From NCBI RefSeq assembly GCF_042658845.1, contig NZ_JBHSRI010000002.1, positions 248,001 through 312,000 of the forward strand: a stretch of 64,000 nt of DNA. The letters are read 5' to 3'. Below, piece after piece: positions 59,713-64,000 of the stretch. The translations under genes were made by a program, and so were the position numbers. Positions within the stretch are counted from its first letter, which is position 1. Each line of letters starts with the position of its first letter. Below the pieces are notes generated by a model. It was not told the DNA's origin and ran no database searches. It saw only the letters and a list, made by a program, of their open reading frames with translations. The stretch is from Paenisporosarcina macmurdoensis (lineage in GTDB: Bacteria; Bacillota; Bacilli; Bacillales_A; Planococcaceae).

Positions 59713-59973
59713 ATGCACGATTCATTTTTTAAGAAAATCGAGCAAAAAACGGGTGTGTCTATGGATGAAGTTTTCACTTTAGCAAATGCGATCCAATACG
59801 CTGATTTTTCTGATGAGAAACAAGTGAAAAAAATTGTTCGTAAAGTATCAAAAATTGCAAACAAACCAATTTCAAAAGAATTAGAAGATCAAATAGTGAA
59901 GTCAGTTGTTGAAAAGGGAAATAAGCTAAATCTAAATGAGATAGCTTCTATGATGAATCAGAAAAACGAATAA
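59713..59973 (+). CDS. spoVIF: Stage VI sporulation protein F (SpoVIF)
   Basis: 86 residues: MHDSFFKKIEQKTGVSMDEVFTLANAIQYADFSDE, VKKIVRKVSKIANKPISKELEDQIVKS and a terminal region KLNLNEIASMMNQK, corresponding to B. subtilis SpoVIF (YjcC) along its length. SpoVIF acts after coat gene expression begins and is needed for correct coat assembly and resistance, together with GerE. GGAGG lies nine bases before the ATG. It lies near the coat gene as in B. subtilis. Confidence 0.93.
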   Translation: MHDSFFKKIEQKTGVSMDEVFTLANAIQYADFSDEKQVKKIVRKVSKIANKPISKELEDQIVKSVVEKGNKLNLNEIASMMNQKNE

Positions 59974-60009
59974 AAAAAAGCACTTGTTCAATTATGAACA
60001 AGTGTTTTT
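59972..60009. terminator. Terminator between spoVIF and yjcF
   Basis: AAAAAAGCACTTGTTC and GAACAAGTGTTTTTC form a stem with T-run; A-rich flanks let it serve both strands. Confidence 0.88.
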
Positions 60010-60016
60010 CTAAAGC

Positions 60017-60463
60017 TTATATATTTTTTTGCATAGCACGATGAGGAATGCCGGCATCCAAAAATTCAGGAGATGTAATCTCATAATGAAGTTTTTCATA
60101 GAAAGTAACAGCATAAGATTGTGCGTTTAGTTTAACCGAAGTTAGACCTGCTTCTTTTGCGTATGATTCCATTTTATCCATCATTAAATTCCCTAAATGT
60201 TGGCCACGGTATTGTGGTAATATGCAAACGCGTTCCACTTTTGCGATGCCTGGTTCTGGTTCCCGAATGCGGCCAGCCCCGATTGGCATTTCGTCGTCAT
60301 ATGCGACAAAGTGGATGGCAGACTCATCATATTCATCTAATTCCAAATGAACAGGAACATCTTGTTCTTCCACAAATACTTTTTGTCGTACATAAAAAGC
60401 ATCTTCGCGTTCTTTTTCACTTTCCACTCGTTTAGCTGAAATCAAATTGGTTTTCAGCTCCAT
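60017..60463 (-). CDS. yjcF: GNAT family N-acetyltransferase (YjcF-like)
   Basis: 148 residues. The acetyl-CoA-binding segment is VERVCILPQYRGQHLGNLMM (Q/RxxGxG/A type), preceded by DAFYVRQKVFVEEQDVPVHLELDEYD, the YjcF/ElaA-like entry. The acceptor substrate is unknown. An internal TTG at 60443-60445 may be the real start, since GGAG lies ahead of it and the first ATG has no ribosome-binding site. It overlaps yjcG, and yjcH follows, the same three-gene order as B. subtilis. Confidence 0.9.
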   Translation of the reverse strand: MELKTNLISAKRVESEKEREDAFYVRQKVFVEEQDVPVHLELDEYDESAIHFVAYDDEMPIGAGRIREPEPGIAKVERVCILPQYRGQHLGNLMMDKMESYAKEAGLTSVKLNAQSYAVTFYEKLHYEITSPEFLDAGIPHRAMQKNI

Positions 60464-60965
60464 TCAAACGGAATGTTTCATAAACGGTCCATGAGCCATC
60501 TTCAAGTTGGTAAAGCAAATGCAAGCGATCAATCATTTCTTCGTGATCCACACCAATCATTCTTACTTGTGCGTAAATGTCGTCATGTTCTCCAGATGCC
60601 ATTTTTTGTGCAATTGTAATATGTGGGACAAACGCATATTCAGTTTCACTACCTAAACTTTCTTTGTGCAAGTCTTCATGTAATTTAACTAAATCATCCG
60701 TTGGAACTACTTTGAAGTAAATTGCATTTGTTACGGGAGCGAATGAACTAAAACTTGTTGTTTGCAATTTGAACGGATTATGCTGATCCGTTACTTTTCT
60801 GATTTTTTTTGATAGTTCTTCAATTTCGTTGTCATTTGCTTCAAAAACACCCTTAAGGGTCATGTGAGGAGTAATGAGCGCATAATGTGGGTCATAACGT
60901 TTACGGTACGAGTTTGCTAAATCTTGTAGTTTTTTAGATGGGAATGCAACGACTCCATATTTCAT
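60432..60965 (-). CDS. yjcG: 2H phosphoesterase superfamily protein (YjcG-like)
   Basis: 177 residues with the two HxT/S motifs of 2H phosphoesterases: HMTLKG (about residues 34-39) and HITIAQ (about 114-119). B. subtilis YjcG is such a bilobed protein and belongs to the 2'-5' RNA ligase-like group; its substrate is not established. AAGGAGGTTTTTAGG lies ahead of the start on the minus strand. Its end overlaps yjcF by 32 bases if the ATG start of yjcF is used. Confidence 0.92.
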   Translation of the reverse strand: MKYGVVAFPSKKLQDLANSYRKRYDPHYALITPHMTLKGVFEANDNEIEELSKKIRKVTDQHNPFKLQTTSFSSFAPVTNAIYFKVVPTDDLVKLHEDLHKESLGSETEYAFVPHITIAQKMASGEHDDIYAQVRMIGVDHEEMIDRLHLLYQLEDGSWTVYETFRLNGAENQFDFS

Positions 60966-61042
60966 CCTAAAAACCTCCTTCTTAGTTGTGTGTTCATACT
61001 TTTATTATAGCAAATTTTATGGTTTTGGCTTAATTTTAACGA

Positions 61043-61765
61043 TTAGAGACTGAAATTCATTTTAATCGCCCGTTTTAAATCCGGCTGCCAATGCTTCCAA
61101 GTATGGTCTCCTTCAAATTCGTCATAGAACAGCGAAAATCCTTTTTCTTGCATCAATGAATTTAGTAATCGATTCGGTTGTAAGAAATTTTCTATTTGGC
61201 CATTTGTCGTTTTCACTTCATCTTCACCTGTCCCGATAATATGATAAACCGAGAAAGAATGCGGAGTACGAATGTTTTCTACTTGAGATAAAACTTCTTC
61301 ATTGACCATAGGAGAGTGTAAAAGAACCTTCCCAAATATATTTGGATATTTCACTGCAGCGAGAAGTGATACAGTTGCTGCTAAGGAATCTCCGATTAAT
61401 GCTCTTCCCATACCAATTTGATAAGTAGGGTATGTTTCATCTAAATAAGGAACAAGTTCATGTGCAAGGAAACGTAAATAGGCAACATGCTGTTCACCAG
61501 ATGGATGGTATTTTTTGCTGCGATCTTCTACACTTTTATAGGGAACCCCAACAATGATCATATTTTCAATTTCTTTGTTTTCTAGTAGTTCATCAGCAAC
61601 ACGTGAAATACGTCCTAATTGGAAGTAATCTTTTCCGTCATTTGCAATTAATACTGTATATTTATAAAGTGGTGAATAGTTTGCTGGTATGTAAATCAGC
61701 AGTTGCATTTCTTCTTGTAAGGCGTCACTGAATAGCGTGACGTCTTGAATGGTACCTTTAGACAT
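61043..61765 (-). CDS. yjcH: Esterase of the Fes/enterochelin-esterase fold (YjcH-like)
   Basis: 240 residues, an alpha/beta-hydrolase of the putative esterase family. The nucleophile elbow is RALIGDSLAAT (Ser in GDSLA), a Tyr-rich LIYIPANYSPLYKYTVLIANDGKDYF opens the fold, and the catalytic His lies in GDHTWKHWQP near the C-terminus. B. subtilis YjcH has this relation to Fes-type esterases. The substrate is unknown. GGAGG lies seven bases before the ATG. It precedes yjcG and yjcF on the minus strand. Confidence 0.9.
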   Translation of the reverse strand: MSKGTIQDVTLFSDALQEEMQLLIYIPANYSPLYKYTVLIANDGKDYFQLGRISRVADELLENKEIENMIIVGVPYKSVEDRSKKYHPSGEQHVAYLRFLAHELVPYLDETYPTYQIGMGRALIGDSLAATVSLLAAVKYPNIFGKVLLHSPMVNEEVLSQVENIRTPHSFSVYHIIGTGEDEVKTTNGQIENFLQPNRLLNSLMQEKGFSLFYDEFEGDHTWKHWQPDLKRAIKMNFSL

Positions 61766-61870
61766 AGGTCAGGACCTCCTCCAAATCTTGCTACAGAAAT
61801 TGTACCATAATGCAGGTGGAAGGTATAATTATGAATAACAACAACTAGAATTGAATGAAATGGAGATGGC

Positions 61871-62458
61871 ATGTTGGATAACAATGGAGTACGAATTCAC
61901 TCACAACGAGTATTAGAGGCTACTAAAGCAGCATTGGAACGACGCGGGGTTTCGATTGAAGAAATAGCCAAAATCGTTTTAGAAATGCAATTAGCTTACA
62001 ATGTGGGTCTTACAATAGAACATTGTATAGAGTCAGTTGAAAGTGTTTTAAAAAAGAGAGAAATGCAACACGCTATTTTAGTAGGCATAGAGCTAGATGA
62101 ATTAGCAGAGAAGAAAATGCTATCCGCACCTTTACAACAAATAGTGGAAGCGGATGAAGGTCTATTTGGAGTGGATGAAACAATTGCTCTTGGATCAGTA
62201 TTTACTTACGGAAGTATAGCTGTCACCACGTTTGGTCATTTAGACAAAAATAAAATAGGCATTATTAAAAAACTAGATACAAAAATTGGTGATGGAGTTC
62301 ATACGTTTTTAGATGATTTAGTCGCAAGTTTAGCTGCATGTGCTTCTTCCCGAATTGCACATCGAACACGTGATTTAGAGGAGCATAATGAAACGTTTGC
62401 TGATATTGAACCAGAAGCGACTGCACCTGAGTCGAAAGTTGAGGGTGCAACGACTTAA
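61871..62458 (+). CDS. Phosphatidylglycerophosphatase A family protein (YutG-like)
   Basis: 195 residues. It follows the PgpA/YutG pattern: RRGVSIEEIAKIVLEMQL, ILVGIELDELAEKKMLSAPL, DEGLFGVDETIALGSVFTYGSI, FGHLDKNKIGIIKKLD and GDGVHTFLDD with acidic active-site residues. PgpA removes phosphate from phosphatidylglycerophosphate; the YutG group lacks the membrane segments of E. coli PgpA and may act on other substrates. GGAG lies seven bases before the start. It is divergent from yjcH and is not known to be linked to the following transporter gene. Confidence 0.85.
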   Translation: MLDNNGVRIHSQRVLEATKAALERRGVSIEEIAKIVLEMQLAYNVGLTIEHCIESVESVLKKREMQHAILVGIELDELAEKKMLSAPLQQIVEADEGLFGVDETIALGSVFTYGSIAVTTFGHLDKNKIGIIKKLDTKIGDGVHTFLDDLVASLAACASSRIAHRTRDLEEHNETFADIEPEATAPESKVEGATT

Positions 62459-62567
62459 TTATTTGTTAATAATAGACATCTGACTTCCCTCTGAATCTTC
62501 CAATTGAATGATTATTCATGCTAAAATGATAATTGTACAAAAAACAGATTTAGGGGGAATTATTAAT

Positions 62568-63524
62568 ATGACGAAAAAGAAATTAGGAATTCTTGCAACA
62601 CTTGGTTTATCTGCGTCTTTAATGTTAAGCGCGTGTAATGCAGGTGGCGGTAGTGAAGAAGAATACAAATTCTTAAGTATCGTAACAGGCGGTACGACAG
62701 GAACTTATTACACACTTGGTGGAACACTTGCACAAATCATTTCAGATGAAGTGGGTGTAGATACAACGGCTGAGGTATCTCAAGCATCAGCAGCAAATAT
62801 GACTGCTCTTAAAGATGGCAAAGCGGAAATTGCTTTTGTACAAACTGATATCGCTTATTATGCAACAGCAGGAGAGTTGATGTTTGAAGGTGAAGCGATC
62901 GATTCAATTGCTGCAATTGGTGCTCTTTACCCAGAAACGATTCAATTAGTAACAACAGCTGACGCTGGAATTGCTTCTTACGAGGATTTAAAAGGCAAAA
63001 AAGTATCTGTAGGTGCACCTGGATCAGGAACATTTGCAAATGCTGAACAATTATTAGAAATTCATGGTATGACAATGGAAGACATAGAAGCACAAAACTT
63101 AGATTTTGCTGAATCACAAGAGAGTTTACAATCTGGCCAAATTGATGCTGCTTTCATCACATCTGGTACACCAACTGGAGCTGTAGAAGCTTTAAGTGCA
63201 ACTACTGAAGTAGTGATTGTACCTGTTGAAGATGCAAAAGCTGATGAATTAATCGAGAAATACCCATATTATGCGAAGGAAACAATCCCTGTTGGCACAT
63301 ATAAGTCAACAGCTGAAGTTCCAACAGTATCTGTTCTTGCTATGTTAGCTGTTAGCAAAGATCTTCCAGAAGATTTAGTATATGATATTACAAAAGCAAT
63401 TTATGAAAACACAGACAAAATCCAACATCCAAAAGGTGCATTTATTAAAGCTGAAACGGCTTTAGATGGAATCGATATTGATGTTCATCCAGGTGCACAG
63501 AAGTATTTTGACGAAGTTAAGTAA
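62568..63524 (+). CDS. TAXI family TRAP transporter solute-binding lipoprotein
   Basis: 318 residues. Lipobox MLSAC (Cys23), then the TAXI fold: FLSIVTGGTTGTYYTLGGTLAQII, SAANMTALKDGKAEIAFVQTD, LYPETIQLVTT, KKVSVGAPGSGTFANAEQLLE and the C-terminal HPGAQKYFDEV. TAXI proteins bind organic acids such as glutamate or alpha-ketoacids and feed a TRAP permease energised by ion gradients. GGGGG precedes ATG 62568. It is followed by the DUF1850 gene, the usual partner, and the permease presumably lies beyond the window. Confidence 0.93.
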   Translation: MTKKKLGILATLGLSASLMLSACNAGGGSEEEYKFLSIVTGGTTGTYYTLGGTLAQIISDEVGVDTTAEVSQASAANMTALKDGKAEIAFVQTDIAYYATAGELMFEGEAIDSIAAIGALYPETIQLVTTADAGIASYEDLKGKKVSVGAPGSGTFANAEQLLEIHGMTMEDIEAQNLDFAESQESLQSGQIDAAFITSGTPTGAVEALSATTEVVIVPVEDAKADELIEKYPYYAKETIPVGTYKSTAEVPTVSVLAMLAVSKDLPEDLVYDITKAIYENTDKIQHPKGAFIKAETALDGIDIDVHPGAQKYFDEVK

Positions 63525-63555
63525 TTAGGCCTCTAACTAAAAGAATTTCACAATT

Positions 63556-63592
63556 GCGATGGGGCTAACTGCTCCATCGTTGTTCTTCTTTG
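63556..63592 (+). terminator. Weak hairpin after the TAXI binding-protein gene
   Basis: GCGATGGGGC and GCTCCATCG pair around TAACT, followed by TTGTTCTTCTTT. The poor T-run suggests partial termination between the binding protein and the downstream transporter genes. Confidence 0.5.
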
Positions 63593-63686
63593 CACTGAAA
63601 AAAATAGTATTTACGTTAGTAACAAAACATGTCAATTCTCCTATTTTAGAGAGTTCCGTGTTTTTTCAAAAAGTGAGGGACGGAAT

Positions 63687-64000
63687 TTGAAAAAAAGGAC
63701 AATCTTATTGACGGTTTTACTTGTGATAAGTATGTTTCTCTTAATGGCCTTTATTCCATACAAATGGAGTTTCGTATTCTTCGAGCAACGGACCACAAAT
63801 CCAATTGCCTATCTTCCTCTTGAAAAGGAAAAGTCTTTTCAAATCCGCTATACACATTCCATTCATTTATCGGATGTCTTAGAGACCTATAAAGTTACAA
63901 AGAAACATGACATTCAACTTTCTTCACTCGAATACGAAGATTTTGCAATCGGCATGCCATCTGGTGCAGGAAAAGGCGAGAACTTTGTCGAAAAAGATGG
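63687..64000 (+). CDS. DUF1850 domain protein (partial, N-terminal about 104 residues)
   Basis: Runs off the right edge of the window. From TTG 63687 the frame reads MKKRTILLTVLLVISMFLLM, a membrane helix, followed by FQIRYTHSIHLSDVLETYKV and FAIGMPSGAG, the DUF1850 pattern. DUF1850 proteins nearly always sit between a TAXI binding protein and the fused TRAP permease and are thought to be accessory. GAGGGACGG lies just upstream. The role is inferred from that conserved placement. Confidence 0.85.
   Translation, partial: MKKRTILLTVLLVISMFLLMAFIPYKWSFVFFEQRTTNPIAYLPLEKEKSFQIRYTHSIHLSDVLETYKVTKKHDIQLSSLEYEDFAIGMPSGAGKGENFVEKD

Overview
The window comes from a low-GC, endospore-forming member of the Bacillales. 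The sporulation genes (CotY/CotZ-type coat protein, CotO-like protein, SpoVAC-SpoVAD-SpoVAE, SpoVIF) and Firmicutes-type regulation (T-box, SAM-I riboswitch, and sites resembling those of CtsR, FapR, CodY, Rex and CcpA) show this. Gene order follows the Bacillus subtilis 1.13-1.26 Mb stretch closely: addBA, yisK-yisL, yitS-yitU-yitV-yitW, yjzD-fabH-fabF, app, trpS, opp, spx, mecA, coiA, pepF, yjbH-yjbI, yjbK to yjbO, prpE, fabI, cot genes, spoVIF, yjcF-yjcG-yjcH. Protein divergence, the presence of clpB (absent from B. subtilis) and the style of intergenic repeat suggest Planococcaceae (Sporosarcina, Paenisporosarcina or Psychrobacillus-like). That family assignment is inference.

Layout. 1-4 kb: an M20 peptidase behind a SAM riboswitch, an azlCD branched-chain amino acid exporter with a divergent HTH-cupin regulator, a VTT membrane protein and a signal peptidase. 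4-11 kb: the AddAB recombination helicase-nuclease. 11-20 kb: mixed metabolic genes, including a membrane-anchored GH13-fold protein that appears to have lost its catalytic aspartates. 20-25 kb: a ClpB disaggregase lacking its N-terminal domain behind a CtsR-type box, then fabH-fabF behind a FapR box. 25-26.3 kb: a gene-poor stretch with repeats. 26-40 kb: two complete oligopeptide ABC transporters flanking trpS and its T-box leader. 40-49 kb: proteolysis and redox control (spx, mecA, pepF, yjbH/spxH, globin) with the small RNA RoxS/RsaE between pepF and yjbH, plus an IS1182-type remnant and two MITE-like repeats. 49-56 kb: CYTH protein, small alarmone synthetase, NAD kinase, pseudouridine synthase, PrpE, MgtE, and FabI with a second FapR box. 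56-60 kb: sporulation cluster. 60-64 kb: yjcFGH, a PgpA-like protein and the start of a TAXI-TRAP transporter locus.

How the genes work together. Spx, MecA (the ClpC adaptor) and YjbH (the adaptor delivering Spx to ClpXP) form one proteolytic control circuit for thiol stress; a CoA-disulfide reductase and the heat-shock ClpB fit the same stress theme. FabH, FabF and FabI are type II fatty-acid synthesis enzymes, each transcription unit carrying its own FapR-type palindrome. RoxS adjusts central metabolism to redox state, and its upstream region carries Rex-, ResD- and cre-like sites.

The most unusual structural signal is a set of six intergenic arrays (near 13.9, 15.6, 20.1, 25.2, 25.4 and 55.0 kb) with different unit sequences but the same 21-nt period, usually placed just after the upstream gene's terminator. 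Two of them correspond unit by unit yet differ by the same core change in every unit.
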